Below, one piece after another: positions 24,600-34,056 of a stretch of DNA of 55,793 nucleotides. A program made the position numbers and the translations under genes. Source of the stretch: a bacterium BMS3Bbin05 (GTDB lineage Bacteria > Nitrospirota > Thermodesulfovibrionia > Thermodesulfovibrionales > BMS3Bbin05); assembly GCA_002897855.1 (NCBI GenBank), contig BDTO01000016.1:1-55793 (forward strand), given 5' to 3'. The notes under the pieces are model-generated. The model saw only the letters and a list, made by a program, of their open reading frames with translations, did no database searches and was not told the origin of the DNA. Position 1 is the stretch's first letter, and each line of letters starts with the position of its first letter.

Positions 24600-25886
24600 A
24601 TGGAAACCATGAAGATCATTGAAACCCGGAAAGATCTGGAATCCTTCCTCTGCATGTTAAAAAAAAGAGCTTCGGGGCTCGGCGGCACCGTTATTTCGGA
24701 TACTCGTCAGATACTTGATGACGTCAGGAAGCAGGGGGACAAGGCGATAATCAAATATACAGGGCGTTTCGACGGTGTTAGTCCGGGCAGCCTGCGGATT
24801 AATAAAAAAGAGATAGCGAGGGCCTGCTGCAAAGCCGACGCCAAAGTAGTCCGGGCACTCGGGGTTTCTGCAAGGCGCATACGCAGATTCCACAAAAACC
24901 AGAGGGAAAAGTCGTGGAGTATTTCTTACGAAGGCGCTACGATGGGACAGATAGTCAGGCCGATAGAGAGGGTGGGCATCTATGTCCCGGGCGGAAAGGC
25001 CGCATATCCTTCAACTGTATTGATGAACGTGATCCCGGCTCAGGTTGCCGGTGTAAAAGAGATAGCCCTATGTGTTCCCGCACCCGGTGGAGATGTTAAT
25101 CCCTATGTAATGGCTGCCGTAAATATGCTCGGTATCAATGAGGTATACAGGATTGGTGGTGCGCAGGCGATTGGTGCATTGGCTTTCGGTACAAAGACCA
25201 TCAGAAAAGTGGACAAGATCGTAGGGCCGGGCAATATTTATGTTGCTACAGCCAAGAAACTTGTTTTCGGTGAAGTGGACATCGACATGATTGCAGGTCC
25301 CAGCGAGGTCCTGGTTATAGCAGATAAAACCGCCGATCCGTCATTTATAGCAGCGGATCTTTTGAGCCAGGCAGAGCATGATGAGTTTGCATCCGCATTA
25401 TGTGTTACGGATTCCAGAGTAATGGCGCATCGTGTTAATGATGAAGTCATAAAACAGTTGATAACGCTATCCAGAAATGAAATAGCCGCCACATCGCTAA
25501 AGAATTTCGGAGCGATAATTTATGTCAAAAATATGGAAAAGGCTGCAGAGGTATCCAATATGGTAGCTCCCGAACACCTTGAGATAATGACGAAGAGTCC
25601 GGGATCCGTACTCAGGGACATAAAAAATGCAGGGGCAATTTTTCTGGGCAAGTGGACACCCGAACCTTTGGGGGATTATTCAGCAGGGCCCAACCATACG
25701 CTTCCCACCGGTGGCACATCCAGGTTCTTCTCGCCCCTGGGTGTTTATGACTTTGTAAAGCGGTCCAGTCTTCTGGAGTTTACAAAAGATGGATTCGATA
25801 AGCTCTCCGGAACTGTTGAGAAGATAGCCGGGATTGAGGGTCTCGAAGCCCATGCAAACGCGATCAGGATCAGGAAGAAATGCTGA
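24600..25886 (+). CDS. hisD: histidinol dehydrogenase
   Basis: This 428-residue zinc enzyme carries out the last two steps of histidine synthesis, L-histidinol to L-histidine with NAD+. Visible landmarks are PIERVGIYVPGGKAAYPS, KIVGPGNIYVATAKK, DMIAGPSEVLVIAD, LLSQAEHDEFA (zinc ligands Gln and His) and APEHLEIM. Length is normal. The start could be the Met at codon 4 since no strong ribosome site separates them. It is not next to hisI/hisE, so the his genes are scattered. Confidence 0.97.
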   Translation: METMKIIETRKDLESFLCMLKKRASGLGGTVISDTRQILDDVRKQGDKAIIKYTGRFDGVSPGSLRINKKEIARACCKADAKVVRALGVSARRIRRFHKNQREKSWSISYEGATMGQIVRPIERVGIYVPGGKAAYPSTVLMNVIPAQVAGVKEIALCVPAPGGDVNPYVMAAVNMLGINEVYRIGGAQAIGALAFGTKTIRKVDKIVGPGNIYVATAKKLVFGEVDIDMIAGPSEVLVIADKTADPSFIAADLLSQAEHDEFASALCVTDSRVMAHRVNDEVIKQLITLSRNEIAATSLKNFGAIIYVKNMEKAAEVSNMVAPEHLEIMTKSPGSVLRDIKNAGAIFLGKWTPEPLGDYSAGPNHTLPTGGTSRFFSPLGVYDFVKRSSLLEFTKDGFDKLSGTVEKIAGIEGLEAHANAIRIRKKC

Positions 25887-25976
25887 ATCCGGTAAAATAC
25901 CTCTGATTCCTGAATGTATGTACAAAAACCCGTGTCCTCCGGGCAGGGTGCTTGATTTTAATGCCTTCGAAGAGCT

Positions 25977-26330
25977 TCACCGGCTACTGCTTTTCTCCAC
26001 AGCTTTCCTGATTATCTCTTCAACTTTGGGCATAAATGCCCTGATCTGTGTTGGTGAATAATCAGGGTCAACCAGGTACGCATCCCTGAAATATTTGTCA
26101 GACTCATCGAACCTTTTCAGTTTATATAACGAATACCCTGTAAGCCAGTATGCCGATGGGTCGGGATCCCGCTGAACATACTCAGATAAAATACCGACAA
26201 CCTGTTCATAGTTGCCATGACTATAAAGTTCCACAGCCTTATCGAGCGCACTATCCGCCTTTGAGTCTAATGGAAATAATACGATGAGAAAAGCGCTTAA
26301 CAGGAATACTGCAATAAAAATTTTCTTCAT
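25977..26330 (-). CDS. exported TPR-repeat protein
   Basis: The 117-residue protein has a signal peptide (about 1-25, ending DSKADS) followed by two or three tetratricopeptide-like helices (LDKAVELYSHGNYEQVVGIL; AYWLTGYSLYKLKRFDES). GGAGG lies before the ATG. It is probably a small periplasmic protein-interaction module. It is convergent with hisD. No specific role can be read. Confidence 0.75.
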   Translation of the reverse strand: MKKIFIAVFLLSAFLIVLFPLDSKADSALDKAVELYSHGNYEQVVGILSEYVQRDPDPSAYWLTGYSLYKLKRFDESDKYFRDAYLVDPDYSPTQIRAFMPKVEEIIRKAVEKSSSR

Positions 26331-26441
26331 AATTACCTCCGTATATTATTTTATGGGCTTATGAATGATCAATCACAATTTATTAAAGCGATTATATCAT
26401 ATTTTACCCTGGATTGCACGTATAACTTTAAGAATTTATGA

Positions 26442-26526
26442 ATTGATCTTCCCTGTGGCTCCGCCACCGGTAATCTAATGCAGGGAATTTTGCATTATTA
26501 TATTCGCTCACTTCCGCTCGCTATTC
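26442..26526 (-). repeat. dispersed repeat R2, copy 3
   Basis: This is a reverse-orientation copy of the 292-386 repeat: GATCTTCC, GTGGCTCCGCCACCGGTAATCT, TGCATTATTATATTCGCTCA and CGCTATTCATT. It ends just before the stop codon of the minus-strand methyltransferase gene and so lies in that gene's 3' region. Confidence 0.75.
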
Positions 26527-26528
26527 AT

Positions 26529-27317
26529 TTAATTTCTATTGGAAAATTCATAAAAAATCAGGGCCGAGGCAATTGCCACATTAAGGCTCTCGGCTTTTCC
26601 AGGCATATCAATCCGGAAGAGTTCATCGGCTTTTTTCTTTAAAAAGCTATCTGCACCGGCCGACTCATTACCCAGCACAACCGAATATATTCCCTTATAC
26701 GTTATTTTATCGACAGTCTTCTTTGCCCTGGAGTCGGACACAAGGATCCTGATCCCTTTTCCCATGGCCCAGTTCACAAAGTCAGCTGGCGATGTTTTTG
26801 CAATGTTAAGGTTGAAAAGACTTCCCGCAGATGACCTGATCACTTTCTGGTTCGATGTGCTGCATGATCCATCGAGAACAACCATGTTTATTATCCCGAA
26901 TGCATCTGCAGTCCTTATTATGGTTCCCAGATTCCCGGGGTCCTGTATCCCGTCGATAACGGGGATTATCGAGGACATGGACATGTCCAATTCACTTAAG
27001 CTCTTTAATTTATACTCAACAACTGCAAATATTCCCTGCGGCACTACCGTATCTGAAAGTCTCTTCGCAACTTTATGGCTTATTTTGATAATATTTGAGC
27101 GGGAATGAATCAATGATTGAACTTTTTCACTCTGTCTTTCCATAAGATCTTCCGCGACCAGGAGTTCCATTACAGGATGTCCGGAGTTTACAGCAGTCTC
27201 GACAACCCTGAGGCCTTCGACGAGCAGTAAATTGTCCGATGCCTTCCCATTGCGCATGTTGATCAGCTCTTTAACCTTGCTGTTTGAAGGACTTCCGATA
27301 ACTTTCATTCTTTTCAT
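26529..27317 (-). CDS. SpoU/TrmH-family RNA 2'-O-methyltransferase
   Basis: The 262-residue protein has an N-terminal substrate-binding domain (about 1-100; LLLVEGLRVVETAV) and a C-terminal SPOUT knot. The three family motifs are visible: GIQDPGNLGTIIRTADAFG, VVLGNESAGAD and IDMPGKAESLNVAIAS. It methylates 2'-OH of rRNA or tRNA using S-adenosylmethionine; the exact target is unknown. The start is uncertain between codons 1 and 4. Repeat R2 abuts the 3' end. Confidence 0.93.
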   Translation of the reverse strand: MKRMKVIGSPSNSKVKELINMRNGKASDNLLLVEGLRVVETAVNSGHPVMELLVAEDLMERQSEKVQSLIHSRSNIIKISHKVAKRLSDTVVPQGIFAVVEYKLKSLSELDMSMSSIIPVIDGIQDPGNLGTIIRTADAFGIINMVVLDGSCSTSNQKVIRSSAGSLFNLNIAKTSPADFVNWAMGKGIRILVSDSRAKKTVDKITYKGIYSVVLGNESAGADSFLKKKADELFRIDMPGKAESLNVAIASALIFYEFSNRN

Positions 27318-27418
27318 GATGATAAGTATAGCAGGGAAGGAAAGAGTTTTGATATTTCTGCACCATATCCTTTATCATTTAATACTAATGTCTTTGACTG
27401 AATAAAGGAGTGTACGAG

Positions 27419-28075
27419 ATGAACCGGTCGACAATTATGGGCATAATTATCGCAGCGCTACCGATACTCATAGCGATAACATTTCATGAGGTTGCACATG
27501 GTTTTGCAGCATACAAACTCGGCGACCCCACCGCCAAAATGAAGGGCAGGCTGACTCTTAATCCGTTGGCTCATATAGATCTGTTCGGAACGATCATAAT
27601 CCCCTTCATCCTCTTCATAACTGCCGGTTTTGTCATTGGCTATGCCAAACCGGTCCCCATTAATCCCTATAACTTCAAAAATCCGAAAAGGGATATGGCC
27701 ATATCGGCTATCGCAGGTCCTGCAACTAACATTGTTCTGGCTGTCCTCAGTATTGCGGTTATACGAATGGTTATATATCCCCTGTCTTCTATACTGCCGC
27801 AGGCTGTTGTAAGCACCGTGTTGTCACCGATATTCCAGATGTTTCGTGTAAGTGTAGTCATTAACGTTATTCTTGCCATATTCAATATGGTGCCGATCCC
27901 CCCTCTTGACGGCGGGAGGGTTGCTGTGGGGTTTCTTCCGCACAAACAGGCCGAGGCCTTAAGCAAGCTTGAACCATTTGGATTGATAATCGTCATTGTT
28001 CTATTTTTCGTATTAGATCTGGGACGTTTCATGTTTGATCCGATAATACGCTTTGTTTATGCACTGATAGGCTGA
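27419..28075 (+). CDS. site-2 protease family (M50) metalloprotease
   Basis: The 218-residue polytopic membrane protein has the zinc motif HEVAH at residues 23-27 and the second motif NMVPIPPLDGGRV near residue 160. It belongs to the small prokaryotic M50 group that lacks a PDZ domain. The ATG at 27419 is preferred because AAAGGAG ends 8 bases before it; a GTG at 27410 overlaps that site. Four to five membrane segments are visible. The next gene, trpS, starts 28 bases downstream on the same strand, so the two are probably co-transcribed, as is often seen. Confidence 0.9.
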   Translation: MNRSTIMGIIIAALPILIAITFHEVAHGFAAYKLGDPTAKMKGRLTLNPLAHIDLFGTIIIPFILFITAGFVIGYAKPVPINPYNFKNPKRDMAISAIAGPATNIVLAVLSIAVIRMVIYPLSSILPQAVVSTVLSPIFQMFRVSVVINVILAIFNMVPIPPLDGGRVAVGFLPHKQAEALSKLEPFGLIIVIVLFFVLDLGRFMFDPIIRFVYALIG

Positions 28076-28103
28076 ACAACAGAATTAAAGGAGATAAATC
28101 CAA

Positions 28104-29087
28104 ATGGACAGAGTCTTAAGCGGGATGCAACCGAGCGGGTATCTTCATCTTGGAAATCTGGTGGGTGCACTGCAGAGCTGGGTGAAGCTTCAGGATGACT
28201 ATGAGTGTTTCTATTTTGTGGCGGACTGGCATGCACTGACTACGAACTTTGCCAATCCGGAAATGATAAAGGGCTACACGGAAGACCTTGTCCTCAATTT
28301 TTTGGCTGCGGGGCTTGATCCGGAAAAGTGTACAATGTTCGTGCAGTCCAGGATTCTGCAGCACGCCGAGTTCCATGTGCTCCTGAGCATGATTACTCCA
28401 CTCGGATGGCTCGAGAGGGTTCCTACTTATAAGGAGAAAAAAGAAGAGATCGGGGACAGGGATATAGATTCTTACGGTTTCCTCGGTTATCCGGTTCTCC
28501 AGTCTGCGGATATTATGATCTACCGGGCCCGGTATGTGCCTGTCGGCATCGATCAGGTGCCGCATCTTGAGATTACAAGGGAGATATGCAGGAGATTCAA
28601 TTTCATATACAAAACCGGTGCCCTTGTTGAACCCGAGCCATTGCTCACTCAATTTCCGAAGGTGGTAGGGGTTGACGGAAGAAAGATGTCCAAGAGCTAT
28701 GATAACTGTATCTATCTGAACGATCCGGCTGAGGTAGTCGAGCAAAAACTAAAGACTATGGTGACAGATCCTGCGAGAAAGCGCCGTCATGATCCGGGGA
28801 CCCCTGACCTTTCACCCGTTTTCGCGCTTCACAGGATATTTTCAACCACGGAGCAGCAGGAGGAGGTTGCAGAAGGCTGCCGGACTGCCTCGATCGGTTG
28901 TATCGATTGTAAAAAGATTCTCATAGATAACATCTTCAGGGTGCTTGAGCCCATCTGGGAAAAGAGAAAATACTATGGTGCAAACCCGTCTATAATTCAG
29001 GATATACTGGAGACCGGAACAAAGAAGGCAACAGCCATTGCGGAAGAGACCATGCAGCTTGTAAGGAGTGCAATGAAGTTTTCATAG
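28104..29087 (+). CDS. trpS: tryptophan--tRNA ligase
   Basis: This 327-residue class I aminoacyl-tRNA synthetase charges tRNA-Trp. The HIGH signature appears as SGYLHLGNLVGAL near the N-terminus and KMSKS as GRKMSKSYDN near residue 190. Length is normal for the bacterial enzyme. AAAGGAG precedes the ATG. It follows the M50 protease gene closely. Confidence 0.97.
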   Translation: MDRVLSGMQPSGYLHLGNLVGALQSWVKLQDDYECFYFVADWHALTTNFANPEMIKGYTEDLVLNFLAAGLDPEKCTMFVQSRILQHAEFHVLLSMITPLGWLERVPTYKEKKEEIGDRDIDSYGFLGYPVLQSADIMIYRARYVPVGIDQVPHLEITREICRRFNFIYKTGALVEPEPLLTQFPKVVGVDGRKMSKSYDNCIYLNDPAEVVEQKLKTMVTDPARKRRHDPGTPDLSPVFALHRIFSTTEQQEEVAEGCRTASIGCIDCKKILIDNIFRVLEPIWEKRKYYGANPSIIQDILETGTKKATAIAEETMQLVRSAMKFS

Positions 29088-29097
29088 TGGCCGGGAA

Positions 29098-29790
29098 TCA
29101 GTATGCCGAAAAATAGCCTTTTATCTCACTAAGCATCCCCTCTGCCGTCATGGGTACCATCGTTGCAAAGCAGTCGAGATTGACCAGTGCATTTACATTC
29201 GCATCTTTATTGGCTGCAACAATGAGCCTTTTCGCAAAATCCCGGTTAACCTGTCCGACTTCGGCATATATCTTTTTCAGACCTTTCAGTTCCCAATCCG
29301 CCAACCTGCCTTCCATCTTCCTGAAGTACTGTGCCATCAGATACATTGATACCATGCGGAATACCGTCTCCTGAAGAGTAGCAAATGGAAGATGGAATCT
29401 TACCATGGGTTTCAGCTTATCCATAACAGGACATCCGCTGGTTACCATGATAATGCCGATCAATGAACTCAGGCCCTCCTGCAGGGACGTTGTCCTGGAA
29501 TATGTCCGCTCCCGTGTGGTTACGGTTACCTGTACGTTTTCATATGAAAAGCAGTCCCTGAATTCCGCTGCTACATCTGCAAGATTGGCCGCAACAGGGC
29601 AATGGCTCATCTCTGCGGTCTTAAGGGTACAATTAAGGCACTGATTCTCTTTTAGTTTCGCCCATGGAGGCGGCTCGTCTCTTCTTTCCATTATAATGGA
29701 AAGATCCTTTTCGTGGAGTGAAATGTTAAATTGATTTGATTTATTGTTTTCGAAAATAAAACTGTAGCTGATATCAAATGTCTTATCCAT
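29098..29790 (-). CDS. conserved hypothetical protein with N-terminal Cys motif
   Basis: The 230-residue soluble protein has a Cys cluster CLNCTLKTAEMSHCPVA (about 51-66), then a helical C-terminal half with LKPMVRFHLPFATLQETVFR. It may belong to an uncharacterised DUF (DUF6901-like is possible, from memory). The Cys cluster suits zinc or Fe-S binding. It is convergent with trpS and one base downstream of the CDF transporter gene on the same strand, so it is probably in an operon with it. Confidence 0.6.
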   Translation of the reverse strand: MDKTFDISYSFIFENNKSNQFNISLHEKDLSIIMERRDEPPPWAKLKENQCLNCTLKTAEMSHCPVAANLADVAAEFRDCFSYENVQVTVTTRERTYSRTTSLQEGLSSLIGIIMVTSGCPVMDKLKPMVRFHLPFATLQETVFRMVSMYLMAQYFRKMEGRLADWELKGLKKIYAEVGQVNRDFAKRLIVAANKDANVNALVNLDCFATMVPMTAEGMLSEIKGYFSAY

Positions 29791-29791
29791 T

Positions 29792-30754
29792 TTATTCCTC
29801 CTGTTCTTTATTTATCGGGCCAACCCAATAACAGTGCGAAGGGCACTTTTCTTCGTCATAATGATCGCACGGTTCAGGATGTATCAACACCTTTGTGCCG
29901 GGAAATATCTTCTGCAGATTTGCCTCGATCCTGTCCATGAGATTATGGCTCACAGAGATATCTGCATCCTTGCATAAAACTGCATGGAAATCGATATGCC
30001 GCTCACTTCCGGATTTCCTTGTCCTTAGACTGTGATAATTCCTGAGTTCATCTTTGTATCCGTCAAGAACCGCCCTTATCTTCCTTTCTTCTTTCTCGGG
30101 CAGTCTTACATCCATAAGTCCACGAACGGATTTCCTGCTTATGCCTATACCTTCATACGCTATATACAGGGCAATAATGATTGCGACAATAGAATCCAAT
30201 ACAGCCAGACCTGTCTGTGCGACAATGAGCAGTCCTGTAAGTACCCCCATCGAAGTATATACATCTGCACTGAGGTGCTTTGCGTCCGCCTCAAGTGCAA
30301 GTGAATCCGTTTCTTTAGATACTTTAAATAAATGGCGGGATACAATTATATTGACGACTGAAGATATTGCCATGACGACTATGGCTACCGACGGATGATG
30401 TACGGTCCCGTCATACATTATCCTTCTGCCGGATTCATAAATGATGATCCCCGCGGCTACGACTAAAAGCATGGCCTCAAAAAGGCCGCTCAGGTTTTCA
30501 GCCTTTCCATGCCCGAAAGGATGTTCCCTGTCCGCCGGTTGTGATGCCTGCTTTACGCTGTAGTATGCGATTATCGAGGCAGCCAGGTCCATGAGACTGT
30601 GAAGGGCCTCGGAGATAATGCTGATGCTGCCGGAGATGCTGCCGGCAATAAGTTTGATGGTAATCAGCGCTGTGTTGGAAGTTATGGATAAGAGCGCTGC
30701 TTTCTTTTTCCTCATTGAAGATTTTAAACAACAAACAGCAATTTGGTCAAACAT
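29792..30754 (-). CDS. cation diffusion facilitator family transporter
   Basis: This inner-membrane divalent-metal/proton antiporter is 320 residues from the ATG at 30754. An upstream TTG (30784) or downstream ATG (30715) are alternatives, none with a strong ribosome site. Transmembrane helices carry EALHSLMD and DAKHLSAD, the paired His/Asp metal-binding motifs. The C-terminal cytoplasmic domain (about 210-320) ends with a Cys/His-rich tail, CDHYDEEKCPSHC, that could bind metal. The metal could be zinc, iron, manganese or cobalt. It diverges from the radical SAM gene. Confidence 0.9.
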   Translation of the reverse strand: MFDQIAVCCLKSSMRKKKAALLSITSNTALITIKLIAGSISGSISIISEALHSLMDLAASIIAYYSVKQASQPADREHPFGHGKAENLSGLFEAMLLVVAAGIIIYESGRRIMYDGTVHHPSVAIVVMAISSVVNIIVSRHLFKVSKETDSLALEADAKHLSADVYTSMGVLTGLLIVAQTGLAVLDSIVAIIIALYIAYEGIGISRKSVRGLMDVRLPEKEERKIRAVLDGYKDELRNYHSLRTRKSGSERHIDFHAVLCKDADISVSHNLMDRIEANLQKIFPGTKVLIHPEPCDHYDEEKCPSHCYWVGPINKEQEE

Positions 30755-30801
30755 ATGTAACTCTACTTCAAAACAGGGTTTCAAAGCGTTAAACTATAAT
30801 T

Positions 30802-31668
30802 ATGGACATCGATGAAAAAATCAGACAGGCAGATGAGATTCTAACCGGATGTACGCTCTGTCCGAGGCGGTGTGGGGTCAACCGCAAGGCGGGAGAACAC
30901 GGTTTCTGCAGAACTGCCGATAAACTGATTGTGTCGAGTTGGGGACCTCATTTCGGTGAAGAAAGGCCTCTCGTCGGCAGGGGTGGTTCAGGAACCATAT
31001 TTTTTACGAACTGCAATCTTGGCTGTTTTTTTTGCCAGAACTACCCGGTTAGCCATCTTTCCGATGGAAGCGAAATGTCTGAAGACAAGTTGGCCTCGGT
31101 TATGATCGACCTCCAGAATATGGGATGCGAAAATATCAATTTAGTTACCCCGACGCATCAGGTACCCATGATCCTGAAGGCTTTAAAGATTGCCTTTAAT
31201 TGCGGTTTGCGATTACCTGTAGTATACAACAGCGGCGGTTATGAATCTGTTGATACACTGAAGATACTCCAGGGCGTGGTGGATATTTTTATGCCGGATT
31301 TCAAGTATGCAAATCCCAGGGTATCAGAGAAGTATTCACTCGCAAAAGATTATCCCGATATAGCAAAGGCTGCTCTCAAAGAAATGCACCGGCAGGTATC
31401 CGATCTCCTTATGAATGAGAGGGGCGTGGCTGTCCGGGGACTCCTGGTCCGTCACCTTGTCATGCCTCAGGGTATTGCAGGCACTGAAGAAGTGGTAAGA
31501 TTTATTGCAGAGGAGATATCCGTTAATACTTACCTCAACATAATGGATCAGTACCATCCATGTTATAAGGCATTCGAATATCCTGAAATAAGCCGGCGTA
31601 TCTCTGAAAGAGAATATAAGGATGCAATTAACTATGCTTTAAAGGCAGGGATCAAAAGGATTGATTAG
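30802..31668 (+). CDS. radical SAM protein, PflX-like (COG1313)
   Basis: The 288-residue protein resembles pyruvate-formate-lyase-activating enzyme homologues. A CTLCPRRCGVNR segment lies at the start, and the radical SAM cluster motif CNLGCFFCQN (CxxxCxxC) is near residue 74. Such proteins use a 4Fe-4S cluster and S-adenosylmethionine to generate a radical. The target is unknown, as no glycyl-radical enzyme lies nearby. The gene stands alone. An R1 palindromic element begins three bases after its stop codon. Confidence 0.87.
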   Translation: MDIDEKIRQADEILTGCTLCPRRCGVNRKAGEHGFCRTADKLIVSSWGPHFGEERPLVGRGGSGTIFFTNCNLGCFFCQNYPVSHLSDGSEMSEDKLASVMIDLQNMGCENINLVTPTHQVPMILKALKIAFNCGLRLPVVYNSGGYESVDTLKILQGVVDIFMPDFKYANPRVSEKYSLAKDYPDIAKAALKEMHRQVSDLLMNERGVAVRGLLVRHLVMPQGIAGTEEVVRFIAEEISVNTYLNIMDQYHPCYKAFEYPEISRRISEREYKDAINYALKAGIKRID

Positions 31669-31670
31669 AT

Positions 31671-31812
31671 AGCGTCTATGTATAAATTGCCATTTTTTAT
31701 TTTTGTCATGTCCCGAAAGCGTTCGGAGCATCCGCAACTTATTGAAAAGAATGGATTCCCCGACTAAGTCGGGAAATGACAGATAGAGAGACTGACTTTA
31801 TACACAGACTCT
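31671..31812 (-). repeat. 143-bp palindromic element R1, copy 3 (reverse orientation)
   Basis: The ends are AGCGTCTATGTATAAA and TTTATACACAGACTCT, less perfectly paired than in other copies. Inner hairpins are TGTCCCGAA/TTCGGAGCA and CCCGAC-TTA-GTCGGG. It lies directly after the PflX-like gene. Confidence 0.8.
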
Positions 31813-31880
31813 GAATACGGAATACCCTCTCCGGTAATTCTTCAACATGCGCTATGATGTTGTATGCGTATTATTTTAAT

Positions 31881-32462
31881 TTATTCTTTATTGCTGCATT
31901 CGGGGCATATGAACTTGCCCGAAAACCAGTTTGTGCCTTCCGAAAAATCCGGTATCATGTCAAAGACCATAATTGTACCGCATTCCGTGCATTTAAGATT
32001 ATTCATATTGAAGTCCGATGAAACAAGAGGGGCGTCAAGGGCATTTACATCAACTTTTAATCTGTAATGCACTACCGACTTGCTCCTCGTTCTCTCGGAG
32101 AGAACCTTTTTTATCCTTTCAACTACCTGCGCCGGTTTTGTTGTAGCCTTGACGATATAGTCGGATGCCCCAAGTTGCATGGCCTTTTCGACTTCTCCAG
32201 GCTGACCTTTTGCGGAAAAGACTATGACAGGTATGCTTTTCAACCTTGAATCCGTTTTAATGACCTGTAGAACCTTGTATCCATCCATGATAGGCATCAT
32301 GAGATCCAGCAATATCAGATCAGGAGTCTCTTTTGCCAGTACCTTTATCCCTTCCGCCCCATTATCCGCAGTAATTACATTAAACTTTTCAAAGAGCAGT
32401 TTATTTTTATATATCTCCTGTATCATTTTTGAATCTTCGACAAGAAGGATCTTGCCTTCCAT
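31881..32462 (-). CDS. response regulator receiver domain with C-terminal zinc ribbon
   Basis: The ATG at 32462 is chosen because AAAGGAGG lies 6 bases upstream; a longer frame to 32561 is unsupported. The 193-residue product has a CheY-like receiver (1-120) with acidic pocket E9-D10, phosphoacceptor D53 and K105. It has no HTH or enzymatic output. Instead the tail carries a zinc ribbon, CTEC (about 155-158) and CPEC (186-189). This could tie a phosphorelay to a protein or nucleic-acid interaction. No histidine kinase is adjacent. It is convergent with the PflX-like gene and divergent from bioA. Confidence 0.85.
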   Translation of the reverse strand: MEGKILLVEDSKMIQEIYKNKLLFEKFNVITADNGAEGIKVLAKETPDLILLDLMMPIMDGYKVLQVIKTDSRLKSIPVIVFSAKGQPGEVEKAMQLGASDYIVKATTKPAQVVERIKKVLSERTRSKSVVHYRLKVDVNALDAPLVSSDFNMNNLKCTECGTIMVFDMIPDFSEGTNWFSGKFICPECSNKE

Positions 32463-32698
32463 TTTTTCCTCCTTTAAAACAGTTTGATTAACCGCAATAG
32501 CCATTATACGATCGGTAATGTGCCATTCTATCATAAAATTCGGAATAATTTCATTTTTCATAACCTCCGGTCACGAATCCGAAATACTATTAAATTTCCA
32601 TATCCGAAAGCATTATGATAAAATTCCATATTACGAGAAACAATTTAACCGTAGAGGGCACAGAGGTAAAGAAATACTGTTTAAGGAATATTGTCAAA

Positions 32699-34054
32699 AT
32701 GGATATTTTTGAACACATAAATAGACTAAGGGAAGACGACAGAAAGTACATCTGGCATCCTTTTACCCAGATGAAGGAATGGGTTGAAGAGCCCCCTGTC
32801 ATTATTACAGAGGCAAAGGACTGTTTTATAAAGGATATTAAAGGCACCTGGTATCTGGACGGTGTGTCTTCGTTGTGGGTAAATATCCACGGCCACGGGC
32901 GCAGGGAGATTAATGATGCGATAAAGGCACAACTGGACAAGGTCTCTCATACAACCCTTCTCGGTCTTGCAAATGTCCCCTCAATAGAGCTCGCAAAGAG
33001 ACTTGTCGACATCACGCCGGAAGGTCTAAGCAGGGTTTTCTATTCCGACAACGGTTCAACTTCAGTTGAGGTGGCACTGAAGATGGCCTTCCAGTACTGG
33101 AAGCATAAAGGAGTTAAGTCGAGGAATACATTTATTGCCCTGAACAATGCCTATCATGGAGATACCCTTGGAGCCGTTAGTGCCGGGGGCGTTGATATCT
33201 TCCATGAGACCTTCGGCCCTCTGTTGTTCAGGACATTCAGGGCGCCTTCCCCCTACTGTTACCGCTGTGAACTCAAGCGTGAGCCGGATAGTTGTAAAAC
33301 GGCCTGCCTTGAAGTTATGGAGGAGATACTGAAAAGGCATTCGGATGAGATAGCCGGAGTTATCCTTGAACCGCTTGTGCAGGCGGCGGGTGGAATGATA
33401 TGTGCTCCCGGTGGTTATCTGAAAGGAGTGAGAGACCTGTGCAGCAGGTACGATGTCCTTCTCATCCTTGATGAGGTTGCGACCGGATTCGGCAGGACAG
33501 GAAAGATGTTTGCCTGTGAGCATGAGGATGTCGTGCCGGATATAATCTGCCTGTCAAAGGGATTGACAGGAGGCTACCTGCCACTTGCCGCTACGATATG
33601 TACAGATGAAATTCATGAGGCTTTTTTAGGCGAGTTCAGAGAGATGAAGACCTTCTTTCACGGCCATTCCTATACGGGCAACCAGCTCGGATGCGTTGCC
33701 GGCCTTGCATGTCTTGATATTTTCGAAAACGACAGGACTGTCGAAAAGTTGCAGCCCGGGATTGCACTGTTTAATAAATGGCTCAAAGAAGTTGAAAAAC
33801 TTGATCATGTCGGTGATGCACGGGCATGGGGGATGATGGGCGGTGTAGAGCTGGTAAAGGATAAAGATATAAAAGAAGAATATCCATGGGAGGAAAAGAT
33901 GGGTTGGCAGGTGGTGTATAAGGCAAGGGAGAAAGGCGTGTTCCTCAGGCCCCTTGGCAATATCATCGTAATTATGCCGCCGCTCGTGATATCGGAGGAA
34001 AATTTTAACCTCATGCTCGAGATAATCTCGAATGCCATTCAGGAGATAACGTAA
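32699..34054 (+). CDS. bioA: adenosylmethionine-8-amino-7-oxononanoate aminotransferase
   Basis: The protein is 451 residues from the ATG at 32699; the frame is open to 32615 but that region contains repeat-like non-coding sequence. This PLP enzyme makes 7,8-diaminopelargonic acid in biotin synthesis using S-adenosylmethionine as donor. Landmarks are YIWHPFTQMKEW, SVEVALKMAFQYWK, ILEPLVQAAGG, LILDEVATGFGRTG, and the PLP-binding Lys in SKGLTGGYLPLAA. No other bio gene is in the window. The neighbour downstream overlaps in spacing (two bases). Confidence 0.95.
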   Translation: MDIFEHINRLREDDRKYIWHPFTQMKEWVEEPPVIITEAKDCFIKDIKGTWYLDGVSSLWVNIHGHGRREINDAIKAQLDKVSHTTLLGLANVPSIELAKRLVDITPEGLSRVFYSDNGSTSVEVALKMAFQYWKHKGVKSRNTFIALNNAYHGDTLGAVSAGGVDIFHETFGPLLFRTFRAPSPYCYRCELKREPDSCKTACLEVMEEILKRHSDEIAGVILEPLVQAAGGMICAPGGYLKGVRDLCSRYDVLLILDEVATGFGRTGKMFACEHEDVVPDIICLSKGLTGGYLPLAATICTDEIHEAFLGEFREMKTFFHGHSYTGNQLGCVAGLACLDIFENDRTVEKLQPGIALFNKWLKEVEKLDHVGDARAWGMMGGVELVKDKDIKEEYPWEEKMGWQVVYKAREKGVFLRPLGNIIVIMPPLVISEENFNLMLEIISNAIQEIT

Positions 34055-34056
34055 AG

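Noticed and set aside
32615-32698. N-terminal extension of BioA
   Set aside because: It covers repeat-like sequence (CCGTAGAGGGCACAGAGGT) and the family normally starts near the Met at 32699.
33062-33523. 153-codon minus-strand ORF inside bioA
   Set aside because: It is antisense to a confident PLP enzyme gene; no ribosome site or motif.
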